64,000 nucleotides of DNA from Sphaerisporangium krabiense (GCF_014200435.1 NZ_JACHBR010000001.1:4185501-4249500); one strand, 5' to 3'; shown: positions 42,920 through 51,426, numbered from the stretch's first letter. The notes: generated by a model from the sequence alone, not told the origin. Made by a program: numbers and translations.

Positions 42920-44146
42920 TCATGACGCCTTCCTTCCCGAGGCGGGGACGCCCGCCGCGACGACGCTGCCGCGCACGTCCTCGTACACGGCGGCGGTCGC
43001 GGCGGCGATCCTCGGCCAGGCGTAGCGGGCGCGGGCCCGCCGCGCGCCCGCCCTGCCGTAGGCGGCGCGCAGCCGGGGGTCGGCGAGCAAGGTGTTCACG
43101 GCGGCGGCGAGCGCCCGAGGGTCGCGGGGCGGCACCAGCGTGCCGGTGCGCCCGTCGGCCACCGTCTCGCGGTGCCCGCCCACGTCCGAGGCGACCACGG
43201 GCAGCCCGCAGGCCATGGCCTCCAGCGCGACCATGCCGAACGGCTCGTACCACGGCACGCAGACGGCCACGTCGCAGGACCGCATGAGCGCGGGCACCTT
43301 CTCGTGGGAGACCTGGCCGGTGAAGCGCACCCGCCCGGCCACCCCGGCCTCGCCCGCGGCACGGCGCAGCCGCGCGACCTCCGGGTCACCGTCGAGCTCC
43401 GCCGCCGGGGGCCCGCCCGCGACGATCAGCTCGGCGTCCGGGATCAGCCGCAGGGCCTCGATGATGGTCTGGACGCCCTTGCGGGGCACCAGACGCCCGA
43501 TCGACAGCAGGCGCGGGCCCCTCGGGCGTGGCGCGGCCGGGACGGCGGGGGCGAAGCCCGCGCAGTCCACGCCGCACGGCACCACCGCGACCGCGTGACC
43601 CGGCACGTCCATGGCCGCCAGCTCCGCGGCCTCGTCGGCGCAGGTGGCCACGACCCTGGCCACGCCGCGGGCCACGACGGCCTCGGCCTTGAGCCGCTCG
43701 GACGGGCTCGTGTCCCCGGCCCCCTGGTGGCGCCGCTTCACCACGCCCAGGGCGTGGAAGGTGTGGACCACGGGCACGCCCGGGTCGCGGGCGGCGGCCA
43801 GCGCGGCGAGCCCGCTCATCCAGAAGTGGCTGTGCACGACGTCCGGGGGCCGGAACATCCACCGGCGGCGCAGCCAGTGCGCGAGATCGGGGACGTAGGC
43901 GAGGATCTCGTCCTTGGAGATCCTGGCCGGGGGACCGGCGGGGACGTGCGTCACCGAGACCCCCGGGGCCAGCTCCACCGTCTCGGGAAGGCCGGGGTCG
44001 TCCCTGCGGGTGTAGACGGCGACCTCGTGCCCGAGGGCCGCCAGGGCCCGCGACAGCGCCGCGACGTGGATGTTCTGACCGCCGGAGTCCACGCTTCCCG
44101 GCACGGCCAGGGGACTCGCGTGCTCGGACACCATTGCTACCTTCAC
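42920..44146 (-). CDS. glycosyltransferase family 4 (group 1)
   Basis: 408 residues from GTG 44146, chosen because GGAGGCACCCG lies directly upstream. GT-B features: VSEHASPLAVPGSVDSGGQN at the N terminus, LLSIGRLVPRKGVQTIIEAL for the nucleotide-sugar half, and WYEPFGMVALEAMACGLPVVAS with the E-x7-E motif. It is a retaining sugar transferase. With the GT9 enzyme downstream it may build a glycolipid or a short surface glycan. It is soluble or peripheral. Confidence 0.9.
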   Translation of the reverse strand: MKVAMVSEHASPLAVPGSVDSGGQNIHVAALSRALAALGHEVAVYTRRDDPGLPETVELAPGVSVTHVPAGPPARISKDEILAYVPDLAHWLRRRWMFRPPDVVHSHFWMSGLAALAAARDPGVPVVHTFHALGVVKRRHQGAGDTSPSERLKAEAVVARGVARVVATCADEAAELAAMDVPGHAVAVVPCGVDCAGFAPAVPAAPRPRGPRLLSIGRLVPRKGVQTIIEALRLIPDAELIVAGGPPAAELDGDPEVARLRRAAGEAGVAGRVRFTGQVSHEKVPALMRSCDVAVCVPWYEPFGMVALEAMACGLPVVASDVGGHRETVADGRTGTLVPPRDPRALAAAVNTLLADPRLRAAYGRAGARRARARYAWPRIAAATAAVYEDVRGSVVAAGVPASGRKAS

Positions 44147-44410
44147 CGGGTGCCTCCAGGTGGCCACAGGGGGCCGATCACCTGGCTCGGGGGTCACGGA
44201 GCGCAGGAGGGGACGCCCGGCGATCCCGGGCGAGGCGAGCGCGCGCGCCGGATCGGAGAGGCCCGTACGCGCCGGCGCCGTGGCGCGTACGTCCTGGACG
44301 GTTCGTTAGAGGGCGGTTCTATCCTGAGAAACGAGGACCAAACCTCTCCCCGGTTTCGCCGCCTCCTCGACGGGCACGGCGAGACCAGGATTCGAACGGA
44401 GGGGGTGGAG

Positions 44411-44719
44411 ATGTCCCACGAGGCACCACACCACGTGGATCAAGTGGATCAGAAGGATCAAGTCGCCTCCCACCACGACGCTCCCCACTACGTCGCCGCG
44501 CGCGTGCAGAGGGCTCTCGCGGAGGACGAGCGCACCTACGAGCTGGGCATCCGGGTGGACATCCGGGGCGACCAGCTCTTCCTGCGCGGCCAGGTAGAGG
44601 GCGCGGAGCGCCGTGGGGCGGTGGCGGCGGTCGCCGCGGAGAACGCGCCATGGCTCACGGTTCGCAACGAGGTGACCGTGGTCGAGGTCAGGGAGCCGGG
44701 AGAGGAGGAGACCCTGTGA
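44411..44719 (+). CDS. BON-domain protein
   Basis: 102 residues from ATG 44411, with GGAGGGGGTGGAG upstream. A His/Asp/Gln-rich N terminus (HHVDQVDQKDQVASHH) is followed by a BON-type domain: YVAARVQRALAEDERTYELGIRVDIRGDQLFLRGQVEGAERR. BON domains bind membranes or phospholipid in stress proteins such as OsmY. It is coupled by GTGA overlap to the metallophosphoesterase gene. Confidence 0.82.
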   Translation: MSHEAPHHVDQVDQKDQVASHHDAPHYVAARVQRALAEDERTYELGIRVDIRGDQLFLRGQVEGAERRGAVAAVAAENAPWLTVRNEVTVVEVREPGEEETL

Positions 44720-45447
44720 GGATCAGAGTGGCCGCCGTCGGCGACGTCCACCTGGGTGAGGACATCCGCGGCAGGTACCGCCGCAGGCTGGAGGGCATCG
44801 AGGAGCGCGCCGACGTCCTTCTGGTGGCCGGCGACCTGACCCGCCACGGCACGCCGGAGGAGGGGCGCATCGTGGCCGACGAGTTCCGCGACCTCCCGGT
44901 GCCGGTCGTCGCCGTGCTCGGCAACCACGACTACCAGTCCGACGCCGAGGACGAGATCGTCGACCTGCTGCGCGAGGCGGGCATCCAGGTGCTCCAGGAC
45001 GACTCCACGGTCATCACGTGCGGGGACGCCCGGCTCGGCGTCGTCGGCGGCAAGGGGTTCTGCGGCGGGTTCGCCGGCAAGTGCGCCAGCGAGTTCGGCG
45101 AGCCGGAGATGAAGGCGTTCGTCCGCCACACCCGGGAGATCGCCGACCTGTGGCACAAGGCGCTGAAGGGCCTGGACACCGATCACCGGGTGGTGCTCAG
45201 CCACTATTCCCCCGTCAAGGACACCCTGACGGGCGAGCCCCCGGAGATCTACCCCTTCCTCGGCAGCTACCTGCTGGCCGAGGCCGTCGACGCCGAGGGC
45301 GCCGACCTGTTCGTCCACGGCCACGCGCACGCCGGGGTGGAGAAGGGCGTGACGCCGGGCGGGGTCCGGGTGCGCAACGTGGCCCTTCCGGTGCTGCAGC
45401 GGGCGTACGCGGTGTACTGCCTGGGCGACGAGCCCGAGAACTGCTGA
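44716..45447 (+). CDS. metallophosphoesterase
   Basis: 243 residues from GTG 44716, overlapping the previous stop as GTGA. The di-metal calcineurin signature is complete: AVGDVHLG, VAGDLTRHG, LGNHDYQS, LSHYSPV and VHGHAHAG. It likely hydrolyses a phosphoester in the cytoplasm. Pairing with a BON protein suggests a stress context. A 14-bp hairpin terminator follows. Confidence 0.9.
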   Translation: MRIRVAAVGDVHLGEDIRGRYRRRLEGIEERADVLLVAGDLTRHGTPEEGRIVADEFRDLPVPVVAVLGNHDYQSDAEDEIVDLLREAGIQVLQDDSTVITCGDARLGVVGGKGFCGGFAGKCASEFGEPEMKAFVRHTREIADLWHKALKGLDTDHRVVLSHYSPVKDTLTGEPPEIYPFLGSYLLAEAVDAEGADLFVHGHAHAGVEKGVTPGGVRVRNVALPVLQRAYAVYCLGDEPENC

Positions 45448-45465
45448 CGCCGTCGCATACGCGCG

Positions 45466-45496
45466 AACGGCGAACCGGGCGTCCCGGTTCGCCGTT
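45466..45496 (+). terminator. terminator hairpin
   Basis: AACGGCGAACCGGG at 45466-45479 pairs with CCCGGTTCGCCGTT at 45483-45496 around a 3-nt loop; a perfect 14-bp stem 18 nt after the phosphoesterase stop. Confidence 0.85.
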
Positions 45497-45543
45497 TCCG
45501 CGTCCTGGGGGCCCCGAAACCGGGGCCGGTCTCGGAGGTACCG

Positions 45544-45693
45544 CTATGGATGAAAAATGCTGACGCCGCCCGGGCCGACGAGGAAGCCGAGGACGATGAG
45601 GACGATCCCCCAGAGGAGATCACGACGGGCCAGGATCACATAAATCCCGGCGATGACCAGTACGACCGCGATGATCCAGAGTAGTGTTCCCAT
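45544..45693 (-). CDS. GPGG-motif small membrane protein
   Basis: 49 residues from ATG 45693. One continuous pair of hydrophobic helices, MGTLLWIIAVVLVIAG and LWGIVLIVLGFLVG, followed by GPGGVSIFHP. The terminal GPGG signature and length match a family of tiny actinomycete membrane proteins of unknown function. Too short for most gene finders. The gene stands alone. Confidence 0.7.
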   Translation of the reverse strand: MGTLLWIIAVVLVIAGIYVILARRDLLWGIVLIVLGFLVGPGGVSIFHP

Positions 45694-45886
45694 GACGGAG
45701 CAACTGCCCTGATAAATCCGACCTTAACGTGTCGGAGGATCAACTTTCCGCCAAGTAGGTTCATGTCAACGTCATGCCCAACGAGCATTCTGAGCAGGGC
45801 AAACACCGCCGGCCCCCGGAACGCGCCCAAGGGGCGCCCCCCGGATCGGGAGACGCCCCCTGCCGTGCGGGCGACCGCGGACCGTC

Positions 45887-46390
45887 CTAGACCTCCTGCA
45901 ACGGCTCACCGCGCCGGTACCGCGACACCAGCGGCTGGATGAACCACAGCCAGCCGCTCAGCGCCACCACCCCCGCCGCCAGGATCGCGGCGGGCAGCAC
46001 GCCGAGGAACGCCTCCACGACCAGGCCCGTCGAGCAGGCCATCGAGATCGCCAGGGCGATGCCGCCGACCACGCCGAGCCGGTTGGCCCGGTGCAGCATC
46101 AGCTCCTTCAGCGTCGTGCGGAACAGGATCCTGTGCTGGGTCGCCGGGGCGATGAGGCAGATGGAGGCCACGGCGGCGCTCAGCATGGCGATGTAGAACA
46201 GCCACCGCCCGGACGCGTCGACCTTGCCGAAACCTGAGGAGAAGGGGAGGGTGAGCAGGAACGCGAACAGCACCTGCACCCCCGTGGCGGCCACGCGCAG
46301 CCCTTGGAGTAACTCCCCGAGCTCGCGGTCGACCCGCTCCTTGTGGGTCTCGTCCGACTCCCGCCCCGCCATGTCACTCAACGTCATCAC
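45887..46390 (-). CDS. DUF6328-like membrane protein
   Basis: 167 residues from GTG 46390, overlapping the upstream stop as GTGA. An N-terminal amphipathic segment RELGELLQGLRVAATGVQVLFAFLLTLPF leads into four hydrophobic helices, with APATQHRILFR in the middle. This is the DUF6328 layout. Function unknown. Last gene of a three-gene overlapping operon. Confidence 0.8.
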   Translation of the reverse strand: MMTLSDMAGRESDETHKERVDRELGELLQGLRVAATGVQVLFAFLLTLPFSSGFGKVDASGRWLFYIAMLSAAVASICLIAPATQHRILFRTTLKELMLHRANRLGVVGGIALAISMACSTGLVVEAFLGVLPAAILAAGVVALSGWLWFIQPLVSRYRRGEPLQEV

Positions 46391-46638
46391 TGATACCTGG
46401 ATCTCTCATACCTCTGCGAACGGACGATCCTCCGCGCGGCGAACAGGCAGCCCGCCAGCGCGGCATAAGCCATCAGACCCAGCAGCAGCGTCAGCCAGAC
46501 CACGCCCGCCAGCCCCGCCGTCACCGCGAGCATCGTGCAGGTGACCAGCCCCAGCAGCGTGAGCTCCACCAGCTTCGCGTAGCGGTTCCTGCGTAACTTC
46601 GTCAGCGTCGTGCCCCGCGGTGCCAACTCCTTCTTCAC
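46387..46638 (-). CDS. small membrane protein
   Basis: 83 residues from GTG 46638, overlapping both neighbours as GTGA. A basic N terminus (TKLRRNRYAKLVE) and two hydrophobic helices, then a basic tail RRIVRSQRYERSRYQ. No family assigned. Part of the overlapping operon 47156-45887. Confidence 0.7.
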   Translation of the reverse strand: MKKELAPRGTTLTKLRRNRYAKLVELTLLGLVTCTMLAVTAGLAGVVWLTLLLGLMAYAALAGCLFAARRIVRSQRYERSRYQ

Positions 46639-47156
46639 GAGCCCTCCTCGGTCGCCTTCATCAGGCGCGCGTAGGCGAGCTGGAGCCAGTCGGAGACCGC
46701 GACGGCCGACATGGTCGCCCCGGCCAGCCGTGTCAGCCCCGGCGCGAACACCATGCCCGCGGCGTACGCGGTCGCCACCCACTGCGCCAGACAGAACGGG
46801 CAGGTCACGAGCTCGCCGACGGCGTGTTTGACGCCGTGGCCGCGGACCTCCTCCTTCAGTTCGGCAGGGCCGCTCACCCCGGCGTACCGTGTGAAGGGGG
46901 CACGGAGCGGGCTCGTGACCGGGTCCTTGCTGAGGGTGCGGGACATCCGGTGCGTGGTCAGCCCCATCAGCACGAGGTCCAGCGGGGCGATCCGCTCCGG
47001 CGGTCTCACGCCGATCAGCCGGCCCAGTCCGACGAGGCCCGCCACCGCGCCCCCGTACACCGTCAGAATGCGCAGGTAGGAGCCGAGCGGCCGATCGGTT
47101 CCGTTCTCGTAGGCCCGTTCCTCCTTACGAAGCGTGTTCGTCACAGAATTGGTCAT
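46635..47156 (-). CDS. DUF1360 family membrane protein
   Basis: 173 residues from ATG 47156. The C-terminal half has the conserved LVTCPFCLAQWVATAYAAG typical of DUF1360, preceded by LVLMGLTTHRMSRTLSKDPVTSPLRAPFTRYAG. Bacterial relatives occur in sporulation (YjcL/YwnH-type) and envelope operons with no defined function. First gene of the three-gene operon. Confidence 0.85.
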   Translation of the reverse strand: MTNSVTNTLRKEERAYENGTDRPLGSYLRILTVYGGAVAGLVGLGRLIGVRPPERIAPLDLVLMGLTTHRMSRTLSKDPVTSPLRAPFTRYAGVSGPAELKEEVRGHGVKHAVGELVTCPFCLAQWVATAYAAGMVFAPGLTRLAGATMSAVAVSDWLQLAYARLMKATEEGS

Positions 47157-47258
47157 AGAGCGCCGAGTACCCTCAGGGGACGCGGCCATGCGCTGTGTTT
47201 GGGCTGGGGGAGGGCGGGTAGCCAAGATCTTCACCAATGCTGCAGATGGGGGTGAGCC

Positions 47259-47861
47259 TTGGGAAGTCACACGCATGAGGTCACCGACGCGATCATCGAC
47301 ACGCTCAAGCGCGCGGGGTCGGCGTTGAAAGCCGAGGGCGTGCGGTTCGCGCTCGCCGGCGGCTGCGCGGCCTACGCCAGAGGCGCGGCGCCGTCGCTGC
47401 ACGACGTCGACTTCGTGCTGGTCGAGGAGGACGTGCCCCGTGCCCTGGAGACCCTGAGGGCGCACGGGTTCCGCACGGCACGGCCGCCCGAGGACTGGCT
47501 GGTCAAGGCGTTCGACGAGGAGGACAGGCTCGTCGACCTCATCTTCAGGATCGAGGAGCGCCCCATCACCGCCGAGATGATCTCAAGGGCCGACATGATC
47601 AACACGGCGGCGCTGAGCCTGCCCGTGCTGGACGCCACCGACCTGGTCATCTCGTGGATCATGCCGATGTCCGAGCACAGCTGCGACTACGGGTCCATCC
47701 TGCCCCAGGTGCGGGCGCTCAGGGAGCAGGTGAACTGGGACCGCGTGGCCGAGGTCGTCTCGGTCTCCCCGTACGCCTCGACCTTCCTGACCCTGCTCGA
47801 CCGCCTGGGCGTCGCCTGCCCCAAGCCACCCCCGGAACCCCCGGACACGCGCTGGCCCTGA
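47259..47861 (+). CDS. nucleotidyltransferase-fold protein (MNT/AbiEii-like)
   Basis: 200 residues from TTG 47259, with GGGGGTGA before it. The nucleotidyltransferase core is seen as FALAGGCAAYARGAAPSLHDVDFVLVEEDV, where GG and the D-x-D of DVDF fit the catalytic motif, then KAFDEEDRLVDLIFRIE. Members modify proteins, RNA or antibiotics, or act as toxin-antitoxin components. It stands alone, so no toxin role is indicated. A terminator follows. Confidence 0.78.
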   Translation: MGSHTHEVTDAIIDTLKRAGSALKAEGVRFALAGGCAAYARGAAPSLHDVDFVLVEEDVPRALETLRAHGFRTARPPEDWLVKAFDEEDRLVDLIFRIEERPITAEMISRADMINTAALSLPVLDATDLVISWIMPMSEHSCDYGSILPQVRALREQVNWDRVAEVVSVSPYASTFLTLLDRLGVACPKPPPEPPDTRWP

Positions 47862-47870
47862 CATTTCGCG

Positions 47871-47918
47871 AACCCCGCCCGCCGGAGACGTCGGCACGAC
47901 GTCCCGGCGGGCGGGGTT
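47871..47918. terminator. terminator hairpin
   Basis: AACCCCGCCCGCCGG at 47871-47885 pairs with CCGGCGGGCGGGGTT at 47904-47918; perfect 15-bp stem with an 18-nt loop that is itself partly self-complementary. Confidence 0.82.
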
Positions 47919-47990
47919 CTCGCTGAGACGCCCCGGCCGTGACGGCCGGACGCACGGCCACGACGGACGCCGCGATCCACGGACACGACG

Positions 47991-48019
47991 GAGGCCGCGC
48001 CCCTGGGGGGCGCGGCCTC
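47991..48019. terminator. terminator hairpin
   Basis: GAGGCCGCGCCCC at 47991-48003 pairs with GGGGCGCGGCCTC at 48007-48019 around a 3-nt loop. It lies 35 nt beyond the PRC-barrel gene stop on the minus strand and can serve the plus strand too. Confidence 0.8.
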
Positions 48020-48053
48020 GCTTTCGTCGGGCTACCTGCAGGGGGATCGCCGG

Positions 48054-48422
48054 CTAGAAGGCGCCCGTCCCGCCGTAAGGGAAGCGACCGTAGTAGTCGC
48101 CGACCTGACTGCGGTACTCGGGTTCCTTGAATCGCGCGTCGTCGAACTCGGGAGCGTCCTTGATCTCCTGCTTGGTGCGGCTCAGGAAGACCTTCTTCTC
48201 CTGCGGGTCGATCTGCGTGACGGTGCTCGCCGGGAGCATGACCTTCTTGCCGAAGATCCACGGGCCGGTGTCCACGATGAGGTAGCTCTCGCCGACCTCA
48301 TAGGTGGCCTCGTCCACGGATCCGATCCGGCCGTCCGTCGCCTCGACGTGGTATCCCACCACGTCGAAGCTCTGGTGCGCGCCGGAGACGGTCGGGCTGT
48401 AGCTCCAGAGATCCTTCTGCAC
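48054..48422 (-). CDS. PRC-barrel domain protein
   Basis: 122 residues from ATG 48422. VVGYHVEATDGRIGSVDEATYEVGESYLIVDTGPW and KKVMLPASTVTQIDPQEKKVFLSRTKQEIKDAPEF are the two halves of a PRC-barrel, as in stress-related proteins of actinomycetes that carry this fold alone. It probably binds RNA or a protein partner. The C-terminal part is Tyr/Gly-rich. Confidence 0.88.
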   Translation of the reverse strand: MQKDLWSYSPTVSGAHQSFDVVGYHVEATDGRIGSVDEATYEVGESYLIVDTGPWIFGKKVMLPASTVTQIDPQEKKVFLSRTKQEIKDAPEFDDARFKEPEYRSQVGDYYGRFPYGGTGAF

Positions 48423-48548
48423 TTTGCCTCTCCCCTTCGATTTGATTCGTCGGGCTCCGTCCGACTACCCGCCGTCCCGCCGCCAAACGTCCCCCGCCGG
48501 ACCAATGTCACGGGCACCCTCTTTGTGCCGCTAAGCTGGAGGGGCCAA

Positions 48549-48622
48549 GCGCCGCTAGCTCAGTTGGTTAGAGCAGCTGACTCTTAATCAGCGGGTCCGG
48601 GGTTCGAGTCCCTGGCGGCGCA
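48549..48622 (+). tRNA. tRNA-Lys (anticodon CTT)
   Basis: A 74-nt cloverleaf: acceptor stem GCGCCGC with GCGGCGC, D-arm GCTC/GAGC, anticodon stem GCTGA/TCAGC around loop CTCTTAA, T-arm with GGTTCGAGTCC, and discriminator A. The anticodon CTT reads AAG (lysine). CCA is not encoded. A gene-poor segment and a disulfide-peptide locus follow, so this tRNA may be an integration site. Confidence 0.97.
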
Positions 48623-48631
48623 CCCAGCAGG

Positions 48632-48661
48632 CCTTGGGCCGGGCCGAAGCCCGGCCCAAGG
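48632..48661 (+). terminator. terminator hairpin after tRNA-Lys
   Basis: CCTTGGGCCGGGC at 48632-48644 pairs with GCCCGGCCCAAGG at 48649-48661, loop CGAA; perfect 13-bp stem, 9 nt after the tRNA. Confidence 0.85.
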
Positions 48662-49362
48662 TCATTTCCAGCCGTCCGCTAAGGACGCTTCCGGTCACAC
48701 GCTCCTCTGCGAGCGCGGGTTCGTCCTGCATTCCGTTAAATCGGGCGCGCCTGCAAGGCGCTATTCGGCTCGCTGTGCCGACCTTGGATACGAGTAGCCG
48801 GACCGTCGATTATGCAGGATATTGGACATATCCATGGTTTCCTGGTGGGAAATACATGGAGTCGACGTACGACAATGTCGGAAGTCGCATTACTGACAAG
48901 ACAGTTGACAATTCGCGTATCGTGATCAAAACTGACCTGGGCCAGCTATTAAGACTGCTCGCATGGCGGCGGACGGGGTGTGAACAGCAATTGGCCGGAT
49001 GCGCGCGGTAATCCATCGTCCCGATTCGTATGAGGCTCGGCACGGCACTCGATGGATTGAGAGTACGACCCGTTCGCCGAGGTGCGGTCACGGTATCGCT
49101 GCCGACGTTCTGGGAGTCATGAGTTTGATCACTGTCGTGACAGGGGGGCCGGCGCAGTCCGTTCCCTCCGGTTGGCATGTGATCGATCATCGCCCGAGGC
49201 CGATCCGAAGATGTGAAATCTCACGGCACGGGCCCATGGCCGCCGTGACGCGTGGCCTGGAATTTCGGTTCAGGTCGGGCTCTGGAACGTTCTTCACCGC
49301 GACTCGGCACCAGATAATCGCTGAATGTCCTGGGCTGTTCGTTCGAGAGGAGTTGGTCAAGC
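48662..49362. other. 701-bp lower-GC segment without a supported gene
   Basis: The composition is clearly less GC-rich than the flanks and many triplets read like decayed sequence. No ORF here has a ribosome site and a plausible protein. The last 60 bp before 49363 should carry the promoter and ribosome site (GAGAGGAG) of the LuxR gene. It may be the left end of inserted DNA next to tRNA-Lys, but I find no second copy of the tRNA 3' end in the window. Confidence 0.5.
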
Positions 49363-50031
49363 GTGCGCGAGGAACATGGCCGAATAAAGATCTCACTGCT
49401 GAGCGGGGATCCGCTTTTTCGGGAGGGGTTGTCGGGACTCTTGGTCCGGGAACCCGACTTCGACGTGGTCGAACATTCCGAGAACGGGTGCCGGGAGTCC
49501 GAGCCCGAGGTGTGCCCTGACGTCGTCATATTGGTCGCCGAGAGTCGTGACCCCCTCTGCTGTGACACGGTGAGACGCCTTTGTGGGACGCCGTCCTTGA
49601 GGGTGCTCGTCCTGTCGTCCTGCGACGACTCCTGTTTCATGCGTCAGCTGCTCGAGGCCGGGGTTCAGGCATATCTGTGCACGAGCGTCCATCGTGAACT
49701 GCTCGTCTCCGCCATCCGCGCCATAATGGCAGACCGGAGCCAGGTGGTGGTTTTCTCCAGGCGTTTGACGTTTGGCGATCTGCTGCGAGGCCCGGGCGGT
49801 GAGGAGGTGCTGACGCAACGCGAAGGCGAAGTCCTTCGGCTGGCGGCCGAGGGTCTGAGTAACTCCGCCATAGCCGTGAAGCTGTTCATCTCCAAGGGAA
49901 CGGTCAAACGGCACCTCACCAACATCTACACGAAGTTGGACGTGGCCTCGCGTGTCCACGCCATAAACAAGGCCACGCAGTTGAGGTTGATCGAGGAACG
50001 CCGGACCGAGCCGCGACACCAAATCACGTGA
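49363..50031 (+). CDS. LuxR-type regulator with non-canonical receiver domain
   Basis: 222 residues from GTG 49363, behind GAGAGGAG. The N-terminal 120 residues have the receiver fold, but the phosphorylation Asp is missing: VVILVAES stands where VVLLDxxM is expected, and the active-site Lys region is AYLCTSV. A LuxR helix-turn-helix follows: LTQREGEVLRLAAEGLSNSAIAVKLFISKGTVKRH. It probably acts without phosphorylation, perhaps by binding a ligand or peptide. It is the only regulator gene next to the disulfide-rich peptide locus, 275 nt upstream of it, so local control is likely. Confidence 0.88.
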   Translation: MREEHGRIKISLLSGDPLFREGLSGLLVREPDFDVVEHSENGCRESEPEVCPDVVILVAESRDPLCCDTVRRLCGTPSLRVLVLSSCDDSCFMRQLLEAGVQAYLCTSVHRELLVSAIRAIMADRSQVVVFSRRLTFGDLLRGPGGEEVLTQREGEVLRLAAEGLSNSAIAVKLFISKGTVKRHLTNIYTKLDVASRVHAINKATQLRLIEERRTEPRHQIT

Positions 50032-50306
50032 TCGCTGCGTTCCACTAGGCACCGTACCGGCGGAGCTCAGGTGCGAGCCGGTGGACGGGTGGTGGAATTC
50101 AGGGCGTGTGTCACGGTGTACACCCAAGGTCGTAGGCCTATGGGCCGCCCGGATGGCCGACGGTACAACGTTGCGCGAGTATCTCTTCTTCTCCCCTTCT
50201 CTGCCTTCTGCCGGCCGCCCGGGGTGTCCTAACTTCTGTGACAGATCCTGACCAAGGTCGCCGGCGCTTGCCTGATCGGGCAGGCCTCTGAGAAAAGGAG
50301 CGTCAC

Positions 50307-50492
50307 ATGTACAAGAGGCTCGAATCGATGGGGGCCGGCATTCTGGCCCTGTTCGTCCCCAAGGCCGAGGCCGCGGCCGCGGCATGTGAATGGAAGCGCT
50401 ACCCCAACTGTGGCGCCAACTGCAACTACGGCTGCTGCTGGGCCTATTGCTGTGATGGCGAGGGCTGCACGCGCGTTCAGTGCGGGTGCTGA
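50307..50492 (+). CDS. 61-residue precursor of a ten-cysteine secreted peptide
   Basis: ATG 50307 follows AAAAGGAGCGTCAC. Residues 1-26 are a leader with a basic start (MYKRLESMG), a hydrophobic stretch and AEAAAAA, a signal-peptidase type cleavage site (A-x-A). Residues 27-61 contain ten Cys, at 27, 35, 39, 43, 44, 48, 49, 54, 59 and 61, including two CC pairs, with Gly, Tyr and Trp between them. Ten Cys in 35 residues predicts five disulfides and a knotted, defensin-like fold. The following genes encode a MauE-like protein, a thioredoxin-like protein, an ABC exporter and a signal peptidase, exactly the machinery needed to oxidise, export and cleave it. Biological activity unknown; a bacteriocin or signalling peptide is possible. 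Confidence 0.78.
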   Translation: MYKRLESMGAGILALFVPKAEAAAAACEWKRYPNCGANCNYGCCWAYCCDGEGCTRVQCGC

Positions 50493-50634
50493 TTCGCTGC
50501 ATTCTCGAGGGCGACGGCGGTCGGTGAGGGGCAGGCCCGCCTGCTTGGGCCTGGGCGCTCGCCTGTGGAGCAGCCCTCTTCCGAGCTTCCGTCGCACAGG
50601 ACGGGGCCCGTCCGGCCCGGTTCTCTCAAGCAGT

Positions 50635-50680
50635 CGCGTTGGCGGATTCTCCAGGTTCTTTCTGGAGGTCCGCCAACGCG
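50635..50680 (+). promoter_or_regulatory. long intercistronic RNA hairpin
   Basis: CGCGTTGGCGGA at 50635-50646 pairs perfectly with TCCGCCAACGCG at 50669-50680, and inside it CTCCAG (50649-50654) pairs with CTGGAG (50662-50667) around a 7-nt loop. It lies 143 nt after the peptide stop and 81 nt before the MauE start. It could stabilise the peptide mRNA or act as a partial terminator so that the peptide is made in excess over its processing proteins. Confidence 0.65.
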
Positions 50681-50760
50681 GCGGTCGCCGAAATTCACCG
50701 CGTTCGTGCGAGGGCCGGACACCCCGATCATTTCGCACGGACTACAGCCTTGGGGTGCTC

Positions 50761-51426
50761 GTGGGGTACGTGGAGATCACGATTCGCTGCCTGGTCGCGA
50801 CGATGTTCCTTGTCTCCTCTGTAGGCAAGATCTCAGGGCGGGACGCGTTCAGCGCCTTCGTGGACTCCGTCACGAAGCTTGAGGTCGTCGCGTCCCGTCA
50901 CGCTCGCCGTACGGCATACCTCGTGGTAACGGCCGAAGTGGCCGCCTTCTTGCTCCTGGCGCTGCCCTTCACGATCACGGGGGTGGCCGGCTTCGCGGTC
51001 TCGATCGTCCTGCTCGTCGCCTTCGCGGTGAGCATTCTCGTGGCGCTGCGCCGGGGTGTCCGCGCGCGGTGCCGGTGCTTCGGCACGGCGCAGGCGTTGC
51101 TGGGACGCGAGCATGCAGCGCGTGACCTTGGCGTCGCAGCACTCGCCGCTCTTGGCGCGGTGGCCACTCTCGCAGACGGTTCCCTTCATTGGGGCGGTGT
51201 GGCTGTGGCGGTGTTCACCGGCGTGATATCGGGCGGCTTGATCACCGTTCTTGATGACATCCTGGGACTCTTCCGGGACGGAACGAGTCGCTCATCGCGA
51301 ACTTCGAGGAATTCCCCGTCGATAGGAGAAACCGATGCCGTTTCTGATCGCGGCCGTCGCGTGCATAGGACTGCTGTGCCTCCTGGATCTGATCCTCACA
51401 TTGGGCGTGATCAAGCGCCTGCGTGA
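50761..51426 (+). CDS. MauE/DoxX-like redox membrane protein
   Basis: 221 residues from GTG 50761 (GTG 50755 is an alternative). Four hydrophobic helices, with VSSVGKISGRDAFSAFVDSV after the first and RARCRCFGTAQALLGRE at the end of the third. The C-x-C-F-G motif and layout match the MauE family, which works with a thioredoxin-like partner to form the six disulfides of methylamine dehydrogenase small subunit. It would pass oxidising equivalents in the membrane for the ten-Cys peptide. Its last 92 nt overlap the TlpA gene in another frame, so the final 30 residues are doubtful as true protein. Confidence 0.82.
   Translation: MGYVEITIRCLVATMFLVSSVGKISGRDAFSAFVDSVTKLEVVASRHARRTAYLVVTAEVAAFLLLALPFTITGVAGFAVSIVLLVAFAVSILVALRRGVRARCRCFGTAQALLGREHAARDLGVAALAALGAVATLADGSLHWGGVAVAVFTGVISGGLITVLDDILGLFRDGTSRSSRTSRNSPSIGETDAVSDRGRRVHRTAVPPGSDPHIGRDQAPA

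Noticed and set aside
45544..45693. Treating the tiny GPGG ORF as non-coding
   Set aside because: The two-helix pattern with terminal GPGG matches a known small-protein family, so it was kept as a gene.
48634..49190. ORFs on both strands in the low-GC gap after tRNA-Lys
   Set aside because: No ribosome site, no plausible protein, and composition of decayed or non-coding DNA.
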